This document shows, piece by piece, positions 33,269-38,626 of a DNA stretch of 38,626 bases. This DNA comes from Defluviicoccus sp. Its GTDB lineage: Bacteria; Pseudomonadota; Alphaproteobacteria; MPNO01. The position numbers and the translations under genes were made by a program. The stretch is from NCBI GenBank assembly GCA_022823775.1, contig JAJEHI010000165.1, positions 1 to 38,626 of the forward strand, given 5' to 3'. Within the stretch, counting starts at the first letter, position 1. Every line of letters begins with the position of its first letter. The notes under the pieces were generated by a model. The model saw nothing but the letters and a program-made list of their open reading frames with translations, did no database searches and was not told the DNA's origin.

Positions 33269-34300
33269 CTACTTGTTGATCGCCTCGTAGATTTCGCGGG
33301 CGTCCGCGATGCCGCGCTTTTCGTAGTCCGCGAACAATGCTTCCAGCCCGCGCCGGACCGCCTCGTCCATCTTGGCTCGCTCCCCGGCGGACACCTGGAC
33401 CCACTTGACCCGCGCCATCTTGGACGAGTTTTTCATCATCTTTTCCGCGCGACGGTCGGCGCCGTCGAAAGCCTCCGCGCCCTTGAGCGACATGGGCAGG
33501 CCCGAGATGTCGTCGACGATCTTGCGGTGCTCGCGGGACAGGCCCCGGTAACGCTCCTTGTTCATCGCGACGAACGTGGCCGCGAACTGGACCGGGACGT
33601 TGCCGACGACGAACCTGGCGACGTCCCAGAAGTTCCACGGCGGGGTGATGTTGTTGAAGGAGGCGTAGGTCGCGTCGATCGTTCCGGTCGAAAGGCCGGT
33701 GTACATCTGGGTAACCGGCATCTGCACCGGGACAGCGCCCATCGCCTGAACGATCGGTCTCGTCATCGCCGCATAGGGGACGAGCTTCGCTCCGCGCAAC
33801 CCATCCATGGTCGAGACGTCGCGGGTTGCGGCGATCAGGCTGCCGGCGACGGTGAACACGCCCATCGCCTTGACGGCCTTGTACTCCTGCGCGAGATACC
33901 GGTCGTAGACCCCCCACATACGCTTGGTCGACTCATCGGCCGTCGTCGACTTGCCCGGCGGGATGATCAGCATGGAGCGCGGGAAAAGGGGCGCGGTGTA
34001 GGCCTGGACGCCGAAGGTGATATCGGCGACGCCCTCGACCGCGCGCTTCCACTGCTGGACGGGGCCTGCGCCGAGCTGGCCGGCGGGGAAGAGCTTCATG
34101 GTGAGGGTGCCGCCCGAGCGCTTGGCGATTTCCTTGCCGAACCACCCGAACAGGTTCTTGTTGATGTGGTGCTGCGGCGGCATGAACGTTGCGACCGACA
34201 GCTCCTCGGCGACCGCCGGAGAACTCGCCAGCAACGGTGCGATAATCAGGAACGCCCCGGCGATACGGCGGCGATTTGCGTTGTTCGACAGCTGAGCCAT
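33269..34300 (-). CDS. dctP: TRAP transporter substrate-binding protein (DctP)
   Basis: A 343-aa periplasmic binding protein. MAQLSNNANRRRIAGAFLII gives a signal peptide with probable cleavage after AVA (about residue 31). FPAGQLGAGPVQQWKRAVEG, LRGAKLVPYAAMTRPIVQAM, TGTIDATYASFNNITPPWNF and AEKMMKNSSKMARVKW match the DctP fold; the usual Arg for carboxylate binding is likely in the middle region but cannot be fixed by eye. ATG 34300 has GGGAGGAATTC just upstream, and this start gives a compact signal peptide; an upstream in-frame ATG at 34354 adds 18 non-signal residues. LysR lies 126 nt upstream on the same strand. The ligand is unknown. Confidence 0.93.
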   Translation of the reverse strand: MAQLSNNANRRRIAGAFLIIAPLLASSPAVAEELSVATFMPPQHHINKNLFGWFGKEIAKRSGGTLTMKLFPAGQLGAGPVQQWKRAVEGVADITFGVQAYTAPLFPRSMLIIPPGKSTTADESTKRMWGVYDRYLAQEYKAVKAMGVFTVAGSLIAATRDVSTMDGLRGAKLVPYAAMTRPIVQAMGAVPVQMPVTQMYTGLSTGTIDATYASFNNITPPWNFWDVARFVVGNVPVQFAATFVAMNKERYRGLSREHRKIVDDISGLPMSLKGAEAFDGADRRAEKMMKNSSKMARVKWVQVSAGERAKMDEAVRRGLEALFADYEKRGIADAREIYEAINK

Positions 34301-34425
34301 GAATTCCTCCCGATTTGCAGCGTTACGGCGCTGCGTTTGCGTTGGCGGCGGCATGAACAGCCGATTCGACCGTCATCCCGGAGCATGTCGTAGGCGGAAC
34401 GCGGGACGATGAATATGACGAAGTG

Positions 34426-35388
34426 CTAATACAACATATAGGCCTCGCCTATATCGCGAGCGTCCGAGAACGCCCTGGCGTTGGGCGGCAGCCAGCGATA
34501 CTCGCCGGACCGGATCAGCCGGTCTATGTGCTGGCGCACGACGCCGAAGACCCGCCGTTCGCCTTCCGAAAGGGTCTGCGAGCGTTTCGAGTTCAGATAG
34601 AGCCGGCACCAGATGCTGGGCCGCTCGATGTCGAGGCAGCGCAGCTCCCCGTTCTCGATCTGCTTGTGCATGAACAGGTACGGGCCGATGAAGCCCCGTT
34701 GTCCGTTGGCCACCAGCTCCTGGCGGAGCAGCATCGAGCGGATCTGAAGCGCCCTGGTCAGAGGCACGCCCAGCTCCTTCGCGGCGCGCGGCGCGACGCT
34801 GTCCCTGTCCATCGCGAGCGGCAGGCCGGCGGCGACCTCGAAGGGTACGGTATCCGGGAGATCTCCCAGCAGCGACCGGCTCCCGATCAGGCGCATCCGG
34901 TCGACATAGAGCGGCGTGCACTCGAACCGTTCGTCCCGCACCGGCGCGAACGACAGGGCGCAGTCGATCTCGCCCGCGGTGAGGGCGCGCGAGAGGTTTT
35001 CGGTGAATTCGACGAGGATCGAGATCTCGAGCTCCGGAACCAGCGATTCCGCGGCTTCCAGCACCGTCGACATCACCCCGATGCCGATCGACGGGATGAC
35101 GCCGATCCTGAGCGCCCGCCGGGGCGCGGTCCGCAGGTGATCGACCGATTGCCCGGCGACCTCGAGGCGCCGCAGCACGTCCTGGATTTGCGAGAAATAG
35201 ATCGAGCCCGCCTCGGTCAGCTCCACGCCGCGCGAATGGCGCCGGAAGAGCCCGAGGCCGAGCTCTTCCTCGAGCTTCCTGACCTGCACGCCGAGCGTCG
35301 GCTGGGAAACGTTGAGCGCCCGCGCCGCGGCGGTGAAGCTGCGATGCTCGGCCACCTTGCAGAAATAGCGAAGCTGCCTCAGCTCCAT
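34426..35388 (-). CDS. LysR-family transcriptional regulator
   Basis: A 320-aa regulator with an N-terminal winged helix-turn-helix (MELRQLRYFCKVAEHRSFTA, ALNVSQPTLGVQVRKLEEEL, GVELTEAGSIYF) and a C-terminal effector-binding domain (LRIGVIPSIGIGVMST, GEIDCALSF, NGQRGFIGPY). The ATG at 35388 opens directly on the HTH; an upstream in-frame ATG at 35493 would add 35 residues with no conserved match. It precedes dctP on the same strand (125-nt gap) and likely controls the TRAP-SDR-GPP34 block in response to the imported compound. LysR proteins often read the pathway substrate; the ligand cannot be read here. Confidence 0.93.
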   Translation of the reverse strand: MELRQLRYFCKVAEHRSFTAAARALNVSQPTLGVQVRKLEEELGLGLFRRHSRGVELTEAGSIYFSQIQDVLRRLEVAGQSVDHLRTAPRRALRIGVIPSIGIGVMSTVLEAAESLVPELEISILVEFTENLSRALTAGEIDCALSFAPVRDERFECTPLYVDRMRLIGSRSLLGDLPDTVPFEVAAGLPLAMDRDSVAPRAAKELGVPLTRALQIRSMLLRQELVANGQRGFIGPYLFMHKQIENGELRCLDIERPSIWCRLYLNSKRSQTLSEGERRVFGVVRQHIDRLIRSGEYRWLPPNARAFSDARDIGEAYMLY

Positions 35389-35703
35389 GGACCCGGACCC
35401 CGTCGCCGCGCGCTGTGTGCGGGGCAACGCAGGCTCGTGACAGCTATAGCTCCTGTCAATGGCAAAAGACGGCGGGAGTGGGCGGTCGGTCAAGTCGGAG
35501 AATGCAGTAGCCCGGCTTCCTTGGACCCCTCCCCCTAACCCTCGCCCCAGCGGGGAGAGGGGACTCGCTCGCCGCCGCCCCCTGCTTACCTTCTCCCCTC
35601 CCGCTTGTGGGAGGGGCTGGGGGAGGGTGGGTCGGCACGGACCGCCGCGATCCGGTCAGGTCGGGCGGCTGCCGGCGCCCCGCTCGCGCTGCCGGTATGC
35701 AGG
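35389..35703. other. Intergenic stretch with repeat B copy 2
   Basis: This 315-nt stretch between the LysR and haloalkane-dehalogenase-like genes is mostly the second copy of repeat family B (35498-35637). No coding frame with a ribosome site and a recognisable product was found. The 110 nt nearest to LysR may hold its promoter on the minus strand, but no clear hexamers were seen. Confidence 0.6.
35498..35637. repeat. Intergenic repeat, family B, copy 2 (inverted)
   Basis: The reverse complement of copy 1 (29688-29813), with similar hairpin-rich segments (CCCCTCCCGCTTGTGGGAGG and CGCCCCAGCGGGGAGAGGGG). It adds a GCCGCCGCC-like spacer that differs from copy 1. Copies 1 and 2 are in opposite orientation and 5.7 kb apart, with the TRAP/SDR/GPP34/LysR block between them. 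Confidence 0.82.
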
Positions 35704-36624
35704 TCAGCTTTCCCGTTCGCAGGGCCGGTGTCTGGTTCGCGCCATGAATCCCCGGAGCGCCGAGACGACCCTGTCGGGCGCTTCTTCCGCGAGGAAGTGG
35801 CCGCAATCCTCGAATTCGTGAAGCTCGAAATCCGCCAGCGCCGACGTCCACCGTTCGAGTTCCTTCCGTCGGAACGCGATGTCCTTCAGGCCCCAGAGCA
35901 GCAGCGCCGGCTTGTCCGCGAAGGCCGCGCGGTCGTCCCAGATCGAGCCCAGCCAGTCGCCCGCGCCCACGATGTGACCCGGCAGGGCCGCGCAGGCCGC
36001 GCGCGCTGCGGGCGAGGGCTGCGCGTTGCGGTAATGCGCCATGATCTCCGGCGTCAGGATGCTCCGATCCCCCACCGCCTTCGGCATCACCGCGTTCACG
36101 AACATGTTGCGATGCCGGATCAGGTACCGGCCTATCCAGCTCGACATCAGGAAGCTGAACGCACTGAAGTGGAAGTCGTCGCCGACCGGCCAGCACCAGC
36201 TGTTCGCGATGACGAGACGGCGGACGCGGTCGGGGTGCCTGCGCGCGAAGTCGAGGCCGATCGGCCCGCCCCAGTCGTTCATGAAGAGCGTGATGCCGCG
36301 AAGGTCGAGACGGTCGAGCAGGGCGGCGAACCGGCGCGCGTGGCTTTCCGGACGATGGTCCTCGCGCCGGCCGCTGCGCGACGACAGGCCGAAGCCGATA
36401 TGGTCCGGCGCGACGCAGCGGAACTCCGTGCGAAGCTCGCGGACCGCATGACGGAACTCGAACGACCAGGCCGGGTTGCCGTGCACGAACACGATCGGCT
36501 CGCCCTCGCCCTCGTCGACGAAATGCATCCGGTGCCCCGACGCGTCGGCGAAGAACCGGCTCTCGAACGGATACATGTCATCGGACACCCAGTCCGGACG
36601 GAGCGCCGGCGCAATCCGGCTCAT
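35704..36624 (-). CDS. Haloalkane-dehalogenase-like alpha/beta hydrolase
   Basis: A 306-aa alpha/beta hydrolase with haloalkane-dehalogenase features. HGNPAW (48-53) gives the oxyanion region with Asn50. The nucleophile is Asp117 in NDWGGPIGL, with Trp118 next to it. The acid is probably Asp248 (LWGLKD), and the base is His276 (CGHFLAEEAP). An Asp nucleophile, Asp acid, His base, and Asn-Trp halide pair together match the HLD-III subfamily pattern. The cap domain holds a Trp-rich segment (NSWCWPVGDDFHF). Real dehalogenase activity is inference; epoxide or ester hydrolysis is possible. It overlaps the SRPBCC gene by 4 bp (ATGA, 36621-36624) and ends an ArsR-controlled operon. Confidence 0.85.
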   Translation of the reverse strand: MSRIAPALRPDWVSDDMYPFESRFFADASGHRMHFVDEGEGEPIVFVHGNPAWSFEFRHAVRELRTEFRCVAPDHIGFGLSSRSGRREDHRPESHARRFAALLDRLDLRGITLFMNDWGGPIGLDFARRHPDRVRRLVIANSWCWPVGDDFHFSAFSFLMSSWIGRYLIRHRNMFVNAVMPKAVGDRSILTPEIMAHYRNAQPSPAARAACAALPGHIVGAGDWLGSIWDDRAAFADKPALLLWGLKDIAFRRKELERWTSALADFELHEFEDCGHFLAEEAPDRVVSALRGFMARTRHRPCERES

Positions 36625-37082
36625 CCGGCCCACAACCGCTCCAGCTTCGCGAGACAGCCGCTCCACCCCTGCTCGTGCTCGTCGCGCGCGCCGTCTTCCG
36701 CGAACCGCGAATGCGTCAGGGTGAGGCGCGTCCCGCCGGCTTCCTCCGGCTCGAATTCGACGGTGACCAGCGTCTCCACCTCGCTGCCCTCCCAGCGCCA
36801 GGTCTGCACCAGACGCCGGTGCGGCACGACCTCCCGGTACAGGCCGCTTGTGAGCCATCTCCGCCCGTCGCCGCCCCGCATCTCGATCAGAAACGTCCCG
36901 CCGACCCAGGGCTCGGCGACCGCGCGCACGACCGTGGCGTTGCCGGGCGCCAGCCACCGGCGCAGCATGTCCGGCTCGGTCCACGCCGCGTAGACCGCCT
37001 CGACCGGCGCGTCGATCGTGCGGTGCAGCGTCAGGTAGGCGCGCCGTTCCGCGGCTTCCGCGGATGGGTTCGGCCCGGTCAT
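36621..37082 (-). CDS. SRPBCC (AHSA1-like) domain protein
   Basis: A 153-aa START/SRPBCC-fold protein. LTLHRTIDAPVEAVYAAWTE, MLRRWLAPG, TFLIEMRGGDGRRWLTSGLY, VVPHRRLVQTWRWEG and EQGWSGCLAKLERLWAG are all typical of the AHSA1-like group, which has a deep hydrophobic pocket. Such proteins often sit beside an ArsR regulator. It overlaps the ArsR stop by 4 bp (37079-37082) and the downstream hydrolase start by 4 bp. The start ATG 37082 is fixed by this overlap; the frame is open further upstream, which is antisense shadow. It may bind a hydrophobic substrate of the operon. Confidence 0.9.
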   Translation of the reverse strand: MTGPNPSAEAAERRAYLTLHRTIDAPVEAVYAAWTEPDMLRRWLAPGNATVVRAVAEPWVGGTFLIEMRGGDGRRWLTSGLYREVVPHRRLVQTWRWEGSEVETLVTVEFEPEEAGGTRLTLTHSRFAEDGARDEHEQGWSGCLAKLERLWAG

Positions 37083-37411
37083 CGCGATTCGTCCCGGGCG
37101 GTTCCGACCAGCGCCTCGAGCGCCGCCAGGCGGTCCGTCCAGAAGCGTTCGTGAAACTCCAGCCAGGCGCGGGCGTCGGCGAGCGCGGCCGGATCGAGCC
37201 GGCACACCCGCTCCCGTCCCCGAGCTTCGCGAGTCACCAGCCCGGCGCGTTCGAGCACGCCGAGATGTTTCGAGACCGCGGCCAGCGAGAGGGGGAACGG
37301 CCTGGAGAGCGCGCCGACCGTCGCCTCGCCCTCGGCCAGACGGTCGAGGATGGCGCGGCGGGTCGGGTCGGCAAGCGCGTGGAAAACGCCATTCAGGTCA
37401 TGTTCAACCAT
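37079..37411 (-). CDS. ArsR-family transcriptional regulator
   Basis: A 110-aa winged helix-turn-helix repressor: VFHALADPTRRAILDRLAEG, VGALSRPFPLSLAAVSKHLG, VLERAGLVTREARGRERVCR and LEFHERFWTDRLAAL, all of the ArsR subgroup that accompanies SRPBCC proteins. No metal-binding Cys pair of the arsenic type is present, so it senses something else. The ATG at 37411 (MVEHDLN) is preferred; an in-frame ATG at 37423 (MFNLMVEH) would code through the operator palindrome. With the promoter proposed below, the mRNA would start at or next to this ATG, making it leaderless. Its operon continues with SRPBCC and the dehalogenase-like gene. Confidence 0.92.
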   Translation of the reverse strand: MVEHDLNGVFHALADPTRRAILDRLAEGEATVGALSRPFPLSLAAVSKHLGVLERAGLVTREARGRERVCRLDPAALADARAWLEFHERFWTDRLAALEALVGTARDESR

Positions 37412-37423
37412 GAGGTTGAACAT
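37400..37423. promoter_or_regulatory. Perfect palindromic operator at the arsR start
   Basis: ATGTTCAACC (37400-37409) and GGTTGAACAT (37414-37423) form an exact 10-bp inverted repeat with a 4-bp spacer (ATGA). It covers the start codon of the ArsR gene and overlaps the proposed -10 hexamer. A third half-site, ATGTTCAACC, lies at 37439-37448. ArsR-type dimers bind palindromes of this kind, so autorepression is inferred. Confidence 0.8.
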
Positions 37424-37446
37424 ATAGGCTTCCGAGCAATGTTCAA
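37419..37446 (-). promoter_or_regulatory. Proposed promoter of the arsR operon
   Basis: On the minus strand, TTGAAC (37446-37441) and TATGTT (37424-37419) are spaced by 16 nt. The -35 lies in the third half-site and most of the -10 in the palindrome, so ArsR binding would block both. The predicted start near 37412 falls beside the ATG at 37411, giving a leaderless mRNA. Confidence 0.5.
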
Positions 37447-37804
37447 CCCTTCGGTAAAATATTGTCCACGTTCGAACCGGGAGGATGCGCCATGCATCGC
37501 CGATGCGCCTCCGGCTTTCGCTCGCCATCGCGCGGACCGGCGGAACCGCGATCGGGCCGACCGGCGGTCTTCCAGACCAGAGGGGGATCGGTTCCCCGCG
37601 GGTTATCGGCGCATCGGTCCGGTCGAGGCTCGGATCGCGGGACGCCCGCACCGCCCGTCCGCGTCTCCTGCTGTCACCCCGGACTTAACGATTTCCTATT
37701 GCCCCCATCGGAAAATCCGTCTGGTTGCGGCGGCGAACCTCCCCACGTGATTCTCAAGCGCATCCTTTCGGGGAGCGCCCCTGGCATTGCAGAGGAGACG
37801 CGCA
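37424..37804. other. 381-nt stretch with no supported gene
   Basis: Apart from the arsR promoter region at its left end, no recognisable product was found. A GGGAGG (37479-37484) sits before an ATG at 37492, but its frame codes for a Pro/Arg/Gly-rich, featureless sequence that runs over the signal peptide of the next gene, so it was not called. A GAGGAG ribosome site at 37792-37797 belongs to the Calx-beta gene. Confidence 0.6.
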
Positions 37805-38626
37805 ATGGCCGGAGGAAACGCGAGCCGCACCAGGGACAAGGCGATCGCGGTCGTTGCCGCGGCGCTCATCCTGTCGCTCCCGTCAATTGCAGCCGCCGCT
37901 CAATGCAGCCGCCCGGAACGGGTGGACCACCGGGACGCCGAGTGCCTGGACGCCTCGTGGAAGAACCGGGGGATATTCAAGAAGAGTACGTTCCGGGTCC
38001 AGAACAGATGTGCGACCTACGGCACGGTGGTCGCCAAGGTCGACCTCGTGGCGGCGAGCGACGTGACGCTGCGCCTCGACCACGGAAGACGGGGACGCGG
38101 CCACGCGTGGCGCCAGATCAGATCGATCTCCTGTTGCTCCGACATGGGCATCTGCAACCGGTCCGACGCGGTCACCGACGAGGGGTGCCAGGCGCGGATC
38201 ATGCAGGCGAGCACGGCGCCGCTGAGCTGCAGGTCCGTAACCGCTTATGCCACCAGTCCCGGCGAGAACTACAATTGCACCATCGAAGCCGAGTGCTACA
38301 GAGATTCCAACACCCTCATTTTCGCGACCTGGTCTTCCACGATTACCGTTCCGTTCGTCGCTCTGGGCGATGTGCACAATTGCGAAGGCCGGCTGCGGCG
38401 CGGGCCGTGCGACGACGATCCAGTCGATACGACCAGAGTGAGGGTGCTCGACGCGACTGCCTATGAGGACCGCCTCATGAACAGCAACACCCTGAACTTC
38501 AGGGTGTTCCTGAGCCGGCGGTTGCGGATCCCGGTGCAAGTCGACTACGCCACCTCGGACGGCACGGCCCATGCGGGGGCGGACTACAGGGCGGCCTCGG
38601 GCACGCTGACCTTCAGGCCGGGAGAG
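37805..38626 (+). CDS. Secreted Calx-beta domain protein, partial (cut by window end)
   Basis: The first 274 codons of a gene that runs off the window. It begins with a signal peptide (basic start, then IAVVAAALILSLPSIAAAA, likely cleaved after Ala-Ala). A Cys-rich region follows (about 12 Cys between residues 34 and 205) with no recognised fold. From about residue 207 a Calx-beta domain begins (TTRVRVLDATAYED, VFLSRRL, VDYATSDGTAHAGADYRAAS, GTLTF). Calx-beta repeats bind calcium in large surface and adhesion proteins, so a long cell-surface or secreted protein is likely. The ATG at 37805 has GAGGAG about 7 nt upstream. The longer frame at 37462-38466 is a shadow. Confidence 0.85.
   Translation, partial: MAGGNASRTRDKAIAVVAAALILSLPSIAAAAQCSRPERVDHRDAECLDASWKNRGIFKKSTFRVQNRCATYGTVVAKVDLVAASDVTLRLDHGRRGRGHAWRQIRSISCCSDMGICNRSDAVTDEGCQARIMQASTAPLSCRSVTAYATSPGENYNCTIEAECYRDSNTLIFATWSSTITVPFVALGDVHNCEGRLRRGPCDDDPVDTTRVRVLDATAYEDRLMNSNTLNFRVFLSRRLRIPVQVDYATSDGTAHAGADYRAASGTLTFRPGE

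Noticed and set aside
37462..38466. A 334-codon plus-strand frame with GGGAGG before an ATG at 37492
   Set aside because: It codes for a Pro/Arg/Gly-rich sequence without a recognisable fold and overlaps the Calx-beta gene, which has a signal peptide and a domain in its own frame.

Overview
The window is GC-rich, densely packed chromosomal DNA, most likely from an alphaproteobacterium. Support comes from a full-length glnE, an AsmA/DUF3971 envelope protein, an isc-like desulfurase/ferredoxin/mnmA cluster, NnrS, a TRAP transporter and LysR pair, HigA and several Rieske oxygenases. Many neighbouring genes overlap by ATGA (4 bp). The order or genus cannot be fixed from this sequence alone.

Layout. 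(1) 0.1-4.0 kb: an LLM-class flavin oxidoreductase, a hot-dog thioesterase with a TTG start, an HtrA-like protein whose catalytic triad appears lost, a Bcp peroxiredoxin and a His-rich secreted protein. (2) 4.0-17.5 kb, mostly housekeeping: glnE, a 1030-aa AsmA-like protein, tyrS, a polysaccharide-deacetylase-family protein, anmK, a hydrolase coupled to a tiny AbrB-like gene, then cysteine desulfurase, [2Fe-2S] ferredoxin and mnmA, which together can supply sulfur for tRNA 2-thiolation, and an elongator tRNA-Met. (3) 17.5-29.6 kb, catabolic region: an acyl-CoA dehydrogenase, a SMP-30 lactonase, three Rieske oxygenase alpha subunits (two of them colinear paralogues), NnrS, a benzoylformate-decarboxylase-like ThDP enzyme, an atypical SDR, a RidA-family protein lacking the catalytic Arg, an isochorismatase-like cysteine hydrolase and a DUF1989 protein. 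No ferredoxin reductase for the oxygenases is present. An orphan higA with a probable higB remnant lies in this region. (4) 29.9-35.4 kb: a minus-strand block of LysR, dctP, dctQ, dctM, SDR and a bacterial GPP34 (GOLPH3-like) gene. (5) 35.7-37.4 kb: an ArsR / SRPBCC / haloalkane-dehalogenase-like operon with a perfect palindrome at its promoter. (6) 37.8 kb to the edge: the start of a secreted Calx-beta protein, cut by the window end.

Two families of intergenic palindromic repeats are visible. Family A (11.53 and 25.85 kb) shows compensatory base changes in a nested hairpin. Family B (29.7 and 35.5 kb) occurs as two inverted copies that bracket the TRAP/GPP34 block.

The best candidates for undescribed biology are the reductase-less Rieske/RidA/cysteine-hydrolase/DUF1989 cluster (perhaps a pathway for a nitrogen-containing aromatic or amide), the GPP34 gene in a TRAP block flanked by inverted repeats, the pseudo-HtrA, and the ArsR-controlled dehalogenase-like operon. 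All functions are inferred from motifs read by eye; no database search was run.
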